Assembly (NCBI RefSeq): GCF_000633355.1
Contig: NZ_AYMQ01000046.1
Span: 55,035-119,034, forward strand
Origin: Serratia sp. H1w
Lineage (GTDB): Bacteria; Pseudomonadota; Gammaproteobacteria; Enterobacterales; Enterobacteriaceae
DNA: 64,000 nucleotides
Reading direction: 5' to 3'
Shown: piece by piece, positions 20,121-29,263 of the stretch
How positions within the stretch are numbered: the first letter of the stretch is position 1
Layout: every line of letters starts with the position of its first letter
Translations under genes and position numbers: made by a program
The notes under the pieces: generated by a model
Told to the model about the DNA's origin: nothing
The model's input: only the letters and a program-made list of their open reading frames with translations
The model's database searches: none

Positions 20121-20663
20121 ATGACAATCCGTTATCGCCAAGTTTGCCTGCTCACCGCCATGATCCTGCTGGCCGGCTGCGCACAGAACCGCGAAGTGCC
20201 GAAGCTCACCAATCAGGTCGTTGAGTTGAAACAGGTGCTGGGGGAGTTGACCGAGCAGGCTACTGCCCTGGAGCGCCAAAATCGACTTAATCAAAGCTCG
20301 AGCAGCGGCGTCTACCTGCTTCCCGCCGCCAATAACGCAGCTAGATTGCAAAGTAGCGTGGGCGAGTTGAGTCTGTCCCTCAACTATGTAAAGAGCGAGG
20401 CCAACGGCAGCTAGGCAACGTTGTATGTGCGTACGCTGTCCGACCAGTATCTGCCCGGCTTTACTGCGACGCTGGAATGGGGCCAGTTGGATCCGGCAAC
20501 CGGTATGCCGCTGACGGCGCAGGCGCAGTCACAACAGATCCAGAGCGCCAGTTCACTGCTGCCAAAAACCGAACAGATCTTTGAACTGCGTCTGAGTGGC
20601 GTAACGCCAGCACAGCTGGGCTATATCCGTGTGCACAGCGTAGAGCCTGTGACTCGACGTTGA
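20121..20663 (+). pseudogene. yajI: DUF3251 lipoprotein YajI, interrupted by an amber codon
   Basis: Read through, this would be a 180-aa lipoprotein: signal and lipobox LAGC (Cys20), a short coiled-coil-like segment, then the DUF3251 domain. The E. coli YajI motifs TGAYLLPAA and VEWGQLD have counterparts here (SGVYLLPAA, LEWGQLD). Codon 98 (20412-20414) is TAG in the same frame, where the family has a Lys; a single AAG-to-TAG change explains it. No frameshift is needed. Without suppression only a 97-aa fragment would be made. A sequencing error cannot be excluded. Function of the family is unknown. Confidence 0.75.
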
Positions 20664-20687
20664 TGTCGAATCGCACATATTCGATTG

Positions 20688-20711
20688 TAGGGGCGCCGCA
20701 TGCTGCGCCCC
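20688..20711. repeat. GTAGGGGCGC-GCATGC short palindromic repeat
   Basis: GTAGGGGCGCCGCATGCTGC followed by GCCCC forms a palindrome with a GCATGC core. It lies between the convergent ends of yajI and ttrA. It is one of at least six related copies in the window. Confidence 0.75.
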
Positions 20712-20750
20712 TTGTATGTTTAGAGGGCCGGGGTGGATTTAATTACCAGG

Positions 20751-23700
20751 CTAGCCCAAACGTTGCAGCTTCGCCGGTAATCCCTGCCGTACCGCCGCCC
20801 CGCTCACCCAGTCCAGCCAGCTATTACCCACCTCGCGGGTCGGATCGACCAGCCCCAGATCGTTGAGGTTGATCCCTGCGGCAATGCGCGGATCCGCTGC
20901 CAACGCCTGGCCATCCAGAGAATGCACCCGCGCCCCCATTTCACGATGCCCATAGCCGTGTTCAATGGCGATAACGCCCGGCATTACCCCATCGAGCACG
21001 CTGATCTGCGCCTCAACGCTGCCGCCCGGTGTCTGCAACCTGACCCGGTCGCCATGACTCAGAGCGTAACGCGCTGCGTCGGCCGGATTGAGCGCGACCA
21101 GATTCACCGGCTTCACCGCTCGCAAACGTTCGATGGGTGCCGTTGAACTGCTCATCAGATGCGATTTGAACGACATCAGGCGGAACGGCCATGCCTCGGT
21201 CGGATAGTGCTGCGCCACGTCGGAACCATCGGCAAAACGCGCCGGATAATAGGTCGGGCAGCCGCTATAACGTTCGCCGGTCATGGCATGGCGATGGCGT
21301 GCCACCTCTTCATTCCAGATATTCAGCCCTTGTTTCCACTGCGGGCCGGTCGCCTCCCCTTGCCAAGCCTGCTCATGGGGCGCGAAACGACCGCCACGTG
21401 CCAGCATATAGCCCACCCGCAGGCGCTCATCCGCTTTCAGTACTTTTTCCAGCGCTGGTTGCAGGCGATCGACGCCGGTCAAACGCAGCTCACTTGCCGT
21501 CGCTTCCGGCAACGGTTCACCGGCAAACGCCACGTTGGCGGCGGCACGCAGGTAATAATCTTCAGCACAATGCAGCCCACAAAGGTTGCCTTGCGCATCC
21601 TGTAACGCACCATCACCGAAGCCCGGCAATCCCATGGCTTTCGAGAGCGCAATGACAAAGCTTTCCAGTGCGACCGGCTGCCCGTCCGCCGTCTTCGCCG
21701 TGCGCGCAGGCACCACCGGCCAACGGGCGGTACTGGCCTTGACCATCACGCCAGACCAAGGGGAGGTAAAACCCCAGCTCTCAAAGTTATGCGTATCCGG
21801 TACGACATAATCCGCCAACGCACTGGTTTCGTTGATAAAGGCGTCAACGGAAATAAACAGCGGCAGATGCTGCGGATCCTTCAGCCGGTCCTCCACCACT
21901 TCACGCAGCCCGGCTACGCCGTAGAGCGGGTTGCCCATATGATTGATCCAGGCCTTCAGCGGGTAAGGATATCCCATCAACGCGGGGGCCAACTGCTCGG
22001 TAAACTGGCCAGCGACAAAGGGATACCACGGCCCACGCGCCGGATAGGGATTGACGCCCTGTTCCACCTTGTAGCGATATTCATCCGACTTTTCATAGGC
22101 CTGCTTGCTGCGTGACAAGACTAGTCCTTTCGGCTTCACCATGTCAGGGAAGGTGGCCAGGTTATAGCGCGGCCCCTCGGCAAACTCCTTGAACTTGCCG
22201 CCGCCCACCGAAACGCCGCCCTTGAGATTAAGGTTACCGATCAGCGCATTGAGCATCATCACCGCCCAACTGCTGTAGAAACCGTTGCCACTCATCATGC
22301 CGCCGTGGGAGATCACCGCCGCCTGCCGTTGGTAGGAAGTGAATTCCTTGGCTAACGCCGCAATGGTTTCGGCACTGACGCCACATTGGGCGCTGTATTC
22401 GGCTAGCGTAAAGCGTTCCGCCGCCACTTGCAGGCAACGGAAGCTCGAACGGACCCGCACCTGCGAACCATCGGCCAGTTGCACCGGCTGTTCAACCAGC
22501 AATTGGCCATGCAAGGCCTCGGTAGCTGGCATCAGTTCAGCCCGCTGTGCATCCCACACCAAAGCCGGGCTTTCCCCTTCGCTGGCTGCACCACCTTCCA
22601 GATGGGATTTACGCAAGAACTGGCCGCACAAGGGATGATCTTCATCGATCACCACCAGATGTGTGGCGTTCGACCAGCTTTTTTCCCCGGCGGCCTGCAT
22701 GGCCAGTTCGCCAGGTAGCGCCAGGTAATCGGCGTTATAGCGCTGCTGGTCGATAATCCAACGGATCATGCCCATCGCCAGTGCAGAGTCCGTTCCCGGC
22801 AGTACCGGCACCCAACGGTTATGATCGTTGGCAAGCGTGGTGGTTAACGGCAACGCCGGGGCCACCACCACATAGCGGAACTCATCGCGCAGGCGGGCAT
22901 TGGCCAACTGACGCCCCTGCCGTTTGAACGGGTTACCGGACTGTGCGGGTGACGTCCCCAGAAACAGTGCAAAGCGCAGGTGATCCCAATCGGGTTTCAC
23001 ATGAGCGTTCTTATCCAGATCGCCCATCAGCGCCCCAGAACCTGCCCGGTAAGCCAGTCCACAGTAAGCACCGTGGTGGCCGAAGTTGCGTGTGCCAAAG
23101 GCGTTCTGCGCAAAACGTTTGATAAAGGTATCCCGCCCCTCATCACCGGCGTTAGTGACCAGCAGCTGATTGGCCTTCGGCCCCAGCGTTGGCTGTGCCG
23201 GATCGAGCGGCGTTTGCAGATCGCGAATGGCCCTTAAGCCATCAACGTGCCCCTCACCAAACAGATTTCCGCCTTCAACCACCTCCTGGATCAGCTGTTC
23301 AAAACTGATACGCTGCCACTGCCCACTACCTCGTGGCCCTACCCGTTTCATCGGCTCCAGCACGCGATACGGGCTGGTCAGCCCTTCCAGCAAGGTCGCA
23401 CCGCGCGCACAGGCGGTTGAGCGCTGTTCCAAACCAGCCTCACCACCAAGCCGGTTAAGCGCGTCGCTCACTGGCAAACGGTAAGGGAAATGATGATCGT
23501 GAGACAGCGGATGATAAGGATTACCGGCCACACGCAGTATCTGATTGCTATCGCGATCGACACGCACCCGCAGGCCGCACAGCGTCCAGCAGCCAAAACA
23601 TTGCGTCATGGACACCGCCTGCTGGGGATTGGCCTGCCAACCTTCAGGATGCTGACGGCCTTCCGGCGGCAACGCGTTGGCGCTGATCCCGTCCAACGTC

Positions 23701-23834
23701 AGTTTGCCGCTGCTGCCGTCACGCAAGCCGGTAAACACCTTCTGCACCATTTCGCTGTAGCTGGCACCAAACACGGCCAACCCACCTAAAGCGAGCCCGC
23801 CTTTCAACCACTGACGACGCGTTGACTTAGCCAT
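20751..23834 (-). CDS. ttrA: Tetrathionate reductase catalytic subunit TtrA
   Basis: Molybdopterin-guanine-dinucleotide oxidoreductase that reduces tetrathionate to thiosulfate as a terminal electron acceptor in anaerobic respiration. The 1027-aa product has an N-terminal Tat-type signal (TRRQWLKGG) and an Fe-S motif CFGCWTLC followed by ACARG. A large molybdopterin domain and the C-terminal dinucleotide-binding domain follow. It is the last gene of ttrBCA and overlaps ttrC by 8 nt. Length and features match Salmonella TtrA. It acts on the periplasmic side of the membrane. Confidence 0.94.
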   Translation of the reverse strand: MAKSTRRQWLKGGLALGGLAVFGASYSEMVQKVFTGLRDGSSGKLTLDGISANALPPEGRQHPEGWQANPQQAVSMTQCFGCWTLCGLRVRVDRDSNQILRVAGNPYHPLSHDHHFPYRLPVSDALNRLGGEAGLEQRSTACARGATLLEGLTSPYRVLEPMKRVGPRGSGQWQRISFEQLIQEVVEGGNLFGEGHVDGLRAIRDLQTPLDPAQPTLGPKANQLLVTNAGDEGRDTFIKRFAQNAFGTRNFGHHGAYCGLAYRAGSGALMGDLDKNAHVKPDWDHLRFALFLGTSPAQSGNPFKRQGRQLANARLRDEFRYVVVAPALPLTTTLANDHNRWVPVLPGTDSALAMGMIRWIIDQQRYNADYLALPGELAMQAAGEKSWSNATHLVVIDEDHPLCGQFLRKSHLEGGAASEGESPALVWDAQRAELMPATEALHGQLLVEQPVQLADGSQVRVRSSFRCLQVAAERFTLAEYSAQCGVSAETIAALAKEFTSYQRQAAVISHGGMMSGNGFYSSWAVMMLNALIGNLNLKGGVSVGGGKFKEFAEGPRYNLATFPDMVKPKGLVLSRSKQAYEKSDEYRYKVEQGVNPYPARGPWYPFVAGQFTEQLAPALMGYPYPLKAWINHMGNPLYGVAGLREVVEDRLKDPQHLPLFISVDAFINETSALADYVVPDTHNFESWGFTSPWSGVMVKASTARWPVVPARTAKTADGQPVALESFVIALSKAMGLPGFGDGALQDAQGNLCGLHCAEDYYLRAAANVAFAGEPLPEATASELRLTGVDRLQPALEKVLKADERLRVGYMLARGGRFAPHEQAWQGEATGPQWKQGLNIWNEEVARHRHAMTGERYSGCPTYYPARFADGSDVAQHYPTEAWPFRLMSFKSHLMSSSTAPIERLRAVKPVNLVALNPADAARYALSHGDRVRLQTPGGSVEAQISVLDGVMPGVIAIEHGYGHREMGARVHSLDGQALAADPRIAAGINLNDLGLVDPTREVGNSWLDWVSGAAVRQGLPAKLQRLG

Positions 23835-24885
23835 AGCGTTTTTTCTCCATCAACCCATGCTGTAATTCACGAACCCCGATGATTAGCGCCATCCACAGCC
23901 CGAAGGTGCCCAGGATGGCCAACAGCCCTTCGCTGCCGGACGGTAAAACATAGGGATTGAGTAAGATATTGAACTTGGGCAGCGTCTGGGTTTGCATCAG
24001 TAGCATCCAACGCACGCCCCAACAGAGCGACAAAGCCGCCACGCACTGAACCAGCAGCCCTGTGGTCCCTAGCGCCCGACGATGTGCTCGCCAGGCCGAT
24101 GCCAGTAACAGCAGGATCAATACGGCAAATGCGCTACCCGCCTGTGTCCAAATGCTCCCCTGCGCTGGCAACTGGTGCAACACGGCGGCAGAGGAACTAC
24201 CGTCCAACCACCAGCCAAGACTGGAGGCGCACAGCAACAGTAGAGAGCAAGCCTGATAGCGGGCCAAACGCGGTTGCCACTGAGGTTCGTGACGTAACCA
24301 ATAAGCTAACAGCGGAGGAACCGCCTGCATGGCAGTGAGCAACAGCAGCCAAGGCAACCACAGGCTGAACCACAGCGGTTGCGAACGCAGCACGGAAACC
24401 TCCCTTCCGGTATAGAGCAAGATGCTGAATGCCGACAGCAAGGTCGCCAACGCCACCCAGCGCAAAGCTTTCTGTTCTTGCCATACGGGCCTGAACAGCA
24501 ACCAACGCGCCCAGAACGGCAGGGTTTGCGTCCGCAACTGGCAACGCAGCAACAGGATGAAGTAAGCCATCACTAGCAGGGTAAACAGCGGTAAAAACAC
24601 CGAACCTAGAGACATCCACGACCAGGGCGCGAAATGGGCATAGAAGTGCCAGATACGAGCGGGCTGATGCAAATCGGCACTTAGCGCCAACGGTGCGACG
24701 GTGCCGCTCACCACCGCCAGCGAAACGGCAGCCAACTCCAGCCTTGAAGCCTCCTGCTCTGAGCGCCAGCGTAGCCAGGCCGCAATGGCGATACTGCTGC
24801 ATGCCAGGCCGATAAAGAAGAAATACTGTACCGCCCAGGGTAGCCAGGCGATCTCCTGCGGACGAGCCATCACTTCGCGGATCAT
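23827..24885 (-). CDS. ttrC: Tetrathionate reductase membrane subunit TtrC
   Basis: NrfD/PsrC-type quinol dehydrogenase that anchors TtrAB and feeds electrons from the quinol pool. The start at 24885 gives 352 aa with about nine hydrophobic helices. It overlaps the ttrB stop in an ATGA arrangement and is preceded by a strong AGGAGGT site; the upstream ATG at 24903 lies before that site. Gene order ttrB-ttrC-ttrA is that of Salmonella. Confidence 0.93.
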   Translation of the reverse strand: MIREVMARPQEIAWLPWAVQYFFFIGLACSSIAIAAWLRWRSEQEASRLELAAVSLAVVSGTVAPLALSADLHQPARIWHFYAHFAPWSWMSLGSVFLPLFTLLVMAYFILLLRCQLRTQTLPFWARWLLFRPVWQEQKALRWVALATLLSAFSILLYTGREVSVLRSQPLWFSLWLPWLLLLTAMQAVPPLLAYWLRHEPQWQPRLARYQACSLLLLCASSLGWWLDGSSSAAVLHQLPAQGSIWTQAGSAFAVLILLLLASAWRAHRRALGTTGLLVQCVAALSLCWGVRWMLLMQTQTLPKFNILLNPYVLPSGSEGLLAILGTFGLWMALIIGVRELQHGLMEKKRYG

Positions 24886-25616
24886 GCGTGTACCTCCTGC
24901 CACAGCGCCGGTTGTCCCTGGACGTGGCTGACAAAGGCGTCATCCAACCCCAGGTAAAAGACTTGCGGATGCGTTCCCTGCTCGGGCTTGAGCACCTTTA
25001 GCTGCCCGTGATGCTGCTCCAGCGCACGCCTTAACACCCCATTATCGTCATTGAGATCGCCGATCATGCGCGCGCCGCCAACACAAGACTCCACGCAGGC
25101 TGGCAATAATCCTGCATCCAGACGGTGGACACAGAAGGTGCATTTATCCGCGGTTTGAGTTTCATGGTTGATAAAGCGCGCCTCATACGGGCAGGCTTGT
25201 ACACAATAGGCACAACCGACGCAGCGGGTATTATCGATCACCACAATGCCGTCCTGCCGCTGGAAGGTCGCCTGAACCGGGCAAACCGGCACGCAAGGTG
25301 GGTTATCACAGTGATTGCACAGGCGCGGTAACAGCACGTTGGTCGGGATACGCTGGCTATCCGTGACGATCTGATATTGCAGTACCGTGGTACGAAATTG
25401 TCCCTGCGGCAGCTGATTTTCCACCGCGCAGCTGACCGTACAGGCCTGGCAGCCAATACAGCGGCGCAGATCGATCAGCATCGCCATGCGCTTTTTGCCA
25501 TCACCTTCCCGCCGTTCGGGTTGTAGCTGCCAACCGGAATGCGCCAGCGGTACCAGTGCGGCACCGGCGGTCAGCACGCCGAGACGCTGTAAAAATTGCC
25601 TTTTTCCACTATCCAT
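24882..25616 (-). CDS. ttrB: Tetrathionate reductase iron-sulfur subunit TtrB
   Basis: Electron-transfer subunit with four [4Fe-4S] clusters, passing electrons from TtrC to TtrA. The start MDSGKRQFLQRLG at 25616 gives 244 aa. The signal is Tat-like but has Lys-Arg in place of Arg-Arg, a known exception in Salmonella TtrB. Cys groups CIGCQACTVSC, CNHCDNPPCVPVC, CVGCAYCVQAC and CTFC...CVESC supply 16 ligands. Upstream in-frame extensions to 25754 reach into the intergenic operator region and are rejected. Confidence 0.94.
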   Translation of the reverse strand: MDSGKRQFLQRLGVLTAGAALVPLAHSGWQLQPERREGDGKKRMAMLIDLRRCIGCQACTVSCAVENQLPQGQFRTTVLQYQIVTDSQRIPTNVLLPRLCNHCDNPPCVPVCPVQATFQRQDGIVVIDNTRCVGCAYCVQACPYEARFINHETQTADKCTFCVHRLDAGLLPACVESCVGGARMIGDLNDDNGVLRRALEQHHGQLKVLKPEQGTHPQVFYLGLDDAFVSHVQGQPALWQEVHA

Positions 25617-25631
25617 TGATTTCTCCCAAAA

Positions 25632-25731
25632 TGTATCAACCGGGGAGCTGATACAAAGGAGTGTAAAAGTGGTGAGCGACCGCCCATATTGTGGTTTACC
25701 ACATTCCCTGCGGCGGCTTGATCCAGGACAA
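25632..25731. promoter_or_regulatory. ttrBCA / ttrSR intergenic operators
   Basis: The 153-bp divergent gap holds three signals. TGTATCA (25632-25638) and TGATACA (25649-25655) form a 7-bp inverted repeat with a 10-bp spacer near the ttrB ribosome site. TGTGGT-TT-ACCACA (25690-25703) is a perfect palindrome in mid-gap. TTGAT-CCAG-GACAA (25718-25731) matches 8 of 10 positions of the FNR consensus. The palindromes are candidate TtrR sites and the third would give anaerobic control, as is known for Salmonella ttr; both assignments are inferred. Confidence 0.5.
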
Positions 25732-25769
25732 TTCCAGTAGGCGATCGAGATCATAAAAATGGAGATGAT

Positions 25770-27527
25770 GTGAAGAAAGCAGTGCTGATGATCTTGCTAT
25801 GCGGCTGGTTGAGCCCGGTTTGGGCAGGGCAATGGACTATCGCCGTGCTGGCACTGCGTGGCGATGCCCACGCCCTCACCCAATGGCAGCCGTTAATCGA
25901 CCATCTCAACCGTCAGTTCCCAGACGAAAGTTTTCAACTTTTACCACTGAATCTGGCCGACATGAGTGAAGCCGTCAGCAATGGTCGGGTCGACTTTCTA
26001 CTGACCAACCCAGCGCAGTATATTCAGTTGGACAACAGTTACCCGTTACGTTGGTTGGTGTCATTACGCTCCAGCAGAAATCAACAGAATGCCTCAAGCA
26101 ACGTGGTAGGCAGCGTAATATTGGTACGCCGCGATAGCCCGGTAACCCAGGCCGATCAGCTCACTGGTAAGAAAGTGGGCGCGGTCGCCCCTGATGCTTT
26201 TGGCGGCTATCTGCTGGGTTATAAAGAGTTACTGGCCGCAGGCCTGCATCCAGAGAAAGATCTGCAACTGCACTTCAGCGGCTATCCGGTGGATGCCCTG
26301 CTATACCTGCTGCGCGATCGAGCGCTAGACGCCGCAATCGTGCCGGTTTGCCTGCTGGAAGAGATGGAAGCAGAGGGATTGCTAAGAGCCGCTGATTACC
26401 GTGCCCTACTTGCCAAACCCAGTGAGCAATCCTGCCTGACCAGCAGTGTGCTTTACCCCAATTGGTCGTTTGCCGCCTTGAACCACGTGCCCGATCCTTT
26501 GGTTGATGAACTGACCCGCCAACTGTTGCAAATGAATGCCCCTGATCTCCCAGCCTGGGGTGCTCCCGCCTCATCCCGTCAGGTTGACCAGCTGCTGCGT
26601 GATCTGGATCGCCATCCGGCTCAGCGCTCACTCTGGCAAGAAGCACATAGCTGGGCATTGCAACATCTGTTGTTGCTTGGCGCGATAGCCGGGGGCATGT
26701 TGCTGCTCGGTGCCAACCATCTGTGGATCGGCCATCTGGTGCGCCGCCGTGGGCGCGAGCTAGAGCAAATGCATCTGACGTTACGGGCCAGAGAAGCCGC
26801 ACTTGCCCGAGCACAACGCCTCAGTGCCCTGGGTGAGATGGCTTCCGGTTTTGCACACGAACTGAACCAGCCTCTGGCGGCCATTCGCCACTATGCCGAA
26901 GGCTGCCGCATTCGCCTTGAACGCAGCGATCCACAGCACGAACTGTTGCCGATCCTCGAACAGATTGGCCAACAGGCACAGCGCGGGGCAGAAACTATCG
27001 TCAATCTGCGCCAGTGGGTCAGCAAAACGCCGCAGCATGAAAGCGCACAATGGTTGGCGTTACGTCCCCTGGTGGAAAACGTCGTCAAACTGATGCGCAT
27101 CGAACAGCATTATCCACAGTGTCGGCTGGTGATTGCCATCGCCCCGAAAAGCCAACTGTATTGCCAGGCTACGCTATTGGAGCAGGTGCTCACCAACTTG
27201 TTAAGCAATAGCCTGCAGGCCGGTGCTCAACAGATCACCCTGCGGCGGGAAACCGATGGCGATCGGCAGAAGCTGATACTGGAAGACGATGCCGGGGGCC
27301 TCAGCGCTGAACAGTTGGCACAGCCGTTCGTCCCTTTTCGCAGCACCAAATCGGAAGGACTTGGCCTGGGGCTGGTGATCTGCCAACGGCTGCTGAGAAG
27401 CCAGCAGGGTGAACTGACGCTGGAAAACTATGCCGTATCACCACAACGACAGGGCCTACGCGTGACCCTGCACTTCCCTGAAAGCAAAAAGGACACTCGC
27501 CATGGCGCTGATACATCTGGTCGATGA
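25770..27527 (+). CDS. ttrS: Tetrathionate-sensing histidine kinase TtrS
   Basis: Membrane sensor kinase of the TtrSR two-component system. The 585-aa product has a signal peptide, a PhnD-like periplasmic binding domain (about residues 20-285), one membrane helix near residues 300-320, and a coiled-coil linker. The DHp domain carries the phosphorylated His363 in FAHELNQPL. The ATPase domain has an N-box NLLSNSLQAG and a G-box SEGLGLGL. Its 3' end overlaps ttrR by 26 nt. It is divergent from ttrBCA, which it should activate when tetrathionate is present. Confidence 0.93.
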   Translation: MKKAVLMILLCGWLSPVWAGQWTIAVLALRGDAHALTQWQPLIDHLNRQFPDESFQLLPLNLADMSEAVSNGRVDFLLTNPAQYIQLDNSYPLRWLVSLRSSRNQQNASSNVVGSVILVRRDSPVTQADQLTGKKVGAVAPDAFGGYLLGYKELLAAGLHPEKDLQLHFSGYPVDALLYLLRDRALDAAIVPVCLLEEMEAEGLLRAADYRALLAKPSEQSCLTSSVLYPNWSFAALNHVPDPLVDELTRQLLQMNAPDLPAWGAPASSRQVDQLLRDLDRHPAQRSLWQEAHSWALQHLLLLGAIAGGMLLLGANHLWIGHLVRRRGRELEQMHLTLRAREAALARAQRLSALGEMASGFAHELNQPLAAIRHYAEGCRIRLERSDPQHELLPILEQIGQQAQRGAETIVNLRQWVSKTPQHESAQWLALRPLVENVVKLMRIEQHYPQCRLVIAIAPKSQLYCQATLLEQVLTNLLSNSLQAGAQQITLRRETDGDRQKLILEDDAGGLSAEQLAQPFVPFRSTKSEGLGLGLVICQRLLRSQQGELTLENYAVSPQRQGLRVTLHFPESKKDTRHGADTSGR

Positions 27528-28116
27528 CGATCTGGCGGTCACCGATGCCAGCCGCTTTTTACTCGAAGGGCTGGACTATCGGGTACGGATCTGGAACGAC
27601 AGCCAAACCTTTATCGAGCAGGTCGACCCTTACCAATGCGGCGTTGTGATGCTGGATATTCGCATGCCCGGGATTGACGGGCAGCAGATCCACCAGCGAC
27701 TACGCGAGCGGGAAAGTACGCTGGCAGTGGTGATCGTGACCGGTCATGGTGATATCGCGATGGCCGTGGCGGAGATGAAGTTGGGGGCGCTGGATTTTCT
27801 GCAAAAACCGATTGCCACCGCGCCGCTGATCGAAGCACTGGAGCGTGGGATCGAGCATTCCCAACGTCAGGTGGAGCGTTACCAGTTGCAGCAACGTTTC
27901 ACTACGCTGACCGCGCGCGAGCGCGATATCGCCAGCGCGGTCGCTGCCGGAATGACCAACAAGGCCATCGCCGATCGTTACTTCGTTGCCGTGCGTACCG
28001 TTGAGGTGCACCGCTCTAAAGTGATGGAGAAAATGCAGGCCACCAGCCTGGCGGAATTGGTCAGTTCGTTAAACCTGTTGGCAGCGCAGGAGCAAAAAAA
28101 ATGCCGGTCAGAGTAA
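27502..28116 (+). CDS. ttrR: Tetrathionate response regulator TtrR
   Basis: Response regulator with an N-terminal receiver domain, phosphorylated at Asp52 (MLDIRMPG), and a C-terminal LuxR/FixJ-type helix-turn-helix (LTARERDIASAVAAG through VRTVEVHRSKVMEKM). It has 204 aa. The start overlaps ttrS, with a GGACA-rich weak ribosome site. It probably binds the palindromes in the ttrB-ttrS gap. The stop codon lies within the loop of a hairpin, so transcript end and coding end coincide. Confidence 0.93.
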   Translation: MALIHLVDDDLAVTDASRFLLEGLDYRVRIWNDSQTFIEQVDPYQCGVVMLDIRMPGIDGQQIHQRLRERESTLAVVIVTGHGDIAMAVAEMKLGALDFLQKPIATAPLIEALERGIEHSQRQVERYQLQQRFTTLTARERDIASAVAAGMTNKAIADRYFVAVRTVEVHRSKVMEKMQATSLAELVSSLNLLAAQEQKKCRSE

Positions 28117-28128
28117 ACTGACCGGCAT
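28093..28128 (-). terminator. Hairpin at the ttrR / secF convergence
   Basis: An 11-bp perfect stem, ATGCCGGTCAG (28101-28111) and CTGACCGGCAT (28118-28128), is preceded by a run of eight A. The A-run becomes a U-tract on the minus strand, so the hairpin best terminates the secF-side transcript. It overlaps the last codons of ttrR. Confidence 0.7.
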
Positions 28129-28163
28129 TGAGAACTGCTGACAATTCTTACCAGAGTCACAAC

Positions 28164-28187
28164 GTAGGGGCGCTGCATGCTGCGCCC
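28164..28187. repeat. GTAGGGGCGC-GCATGC short palindromic repeat
   Basis: GTAGGGGCGCTGCATGCTGC followed by GCCC, between the convergent genes ttrR and secF. A diverged relative with core GAACATGTTC and the same CCCCTAC end lies at 28234-28256 in the same gap. The remaining bases of this 168-bp gap show nothing else. Confidence 0.75.
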
Positions 28188-28284
28188 AGTTAGCCGCACA
28201 TGGTACCCGTCTGGATAATCAATGGGTTAAATCGGGTCGAACATGTTCGACCCCTACCAATTCAGCAGCATCACCAACTTGTCA

Positions 28285-29253
28285 TCACGGCAGGATCGAA
28301 GGCTGATCGGCGCCTTCTTTCTCTACTTTCTGCTGCAGCATGTGTTCACGTTTCATACCCAGTTTCAACGCCAGCGCAGAGGCGACGTAGATAGAGGATA
28401 CGGTACCGATAGACACACCGATCAGCATGGTCAGTGAGAAGCCCTGCAACATCGCGCCGCCGAAGATGTACAACATCAGAACCACCATCAGGGTCGTGGC
28501 GGAGGTCATGATGGTACGACTCAGCGTCTGCGTCAGCGAGACGTTCATGATTTCGTAAGGCGTACCGCGGCGGATCTTGCGGAAGTTCTCACGAATACGG
28601 TCAGATACCACGATACTGTCGTTCAGCGAGTAACCGATCACCGACATCAAGGATGCCACGATGGTCAGGTCAATCTCGATATGGAACAGTGACAGCACGC
28701 CCATGGTGATGACCACGTCGTGCGCCAGGGCGATAACCGCCCCCGCCGCCAGACGCCATTCGAAACGGAAGCCCACGTAAATCAGGATAGAAATCAGTGC
28801 AACCAGCAGCGCCATGCCGCCGGTTTGCGCCAGTTCTGCCCCTACGCTCGGGCCAACGAATTCGATACGCTTGACGGACGCATTCTTATCGACTGATTCG
28901 TTGATCACGCCAATGACTTTGTTACCCAGTTCCTGGCCTGCGGTGCCGATCGCCGGTGGCATACGCACCATCACGTCACGGCTGCTGCCAAAGTTCTGGA
29001 TAATCGGGTCCTGGAACCCGGCTTTTTCCAGCGTTTCGCGCATCAGATCCAGATTCGCAGGCTGCTCCAGGGTAATTTCAATCACCGTACCACCGGTGAA
29101 ATCCAACCCCCAGTTAAACCCGCGCACGGACATAGTGGCGATCGAGGCGATCAACAACACCAAAGAGATGCCGAAGGCCAAGTAATCCCAGCGCATAAAG
29201 TCATAGACTTTACGGCCGTAGTTGAGTTGCTCAACAGTATAATCCTGTGCCAC
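28285..29253 (-). CDS. secF: Protein translocase subunit SecF
   Basis: Partner of SecD in the SecDF complex, which uses the proton gradient to help pull secreted proteins across the inner membrane. The GTG start at 29253, preceded by GAGGAG at 6 nt, gives 322 aa beginning [15 protein letters not shown] as in E. coli; a longer frame from 29379 overlaps secD. There are six membrane helices, with the motifs GLDFTGGT (near residue 50) and [13 protein letters not shown] in the second half. It lies 10 nt after secD. Confidence 0.95.
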   Translation of the reverse strand: MAQDYTVEQLNYGRKVYDFMRWDYLAFGISLVLLIASIATMSVRGFNWGLDFTGGTVIEITLEQPANLDLMRETLEKAGFQDPIIQNFGSSRDVMVRMPPAIGTAGQELGNKVIGVINESVDKNASVKRIEFVGPSVGAELAQTGGMALLVALISILIYVGFRFEWRLAAGAVIALAHDVVITMGVLSLFHIEIDLTIVASLMSVIGYSLNDSIVVSDRIRENFRKIRRGTPYEIMNVSLTQTLSRTIMTSATTLMVVLMLYIFGGAMLQGFSLTMLIGVSIGTVSSIYVASALALKLGMKREHMLQQKVEKEGADQPSILP

Positions 29254-29263
29254 AACGCACTCC

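Noticed and set aside
24197..24943. Minus-strand frame of 248 codons overlapping ttrC
   Set aside because: It is in another frame of the same strand as ttrC, which has the expected helices and a strong ribosome site; no separate support.
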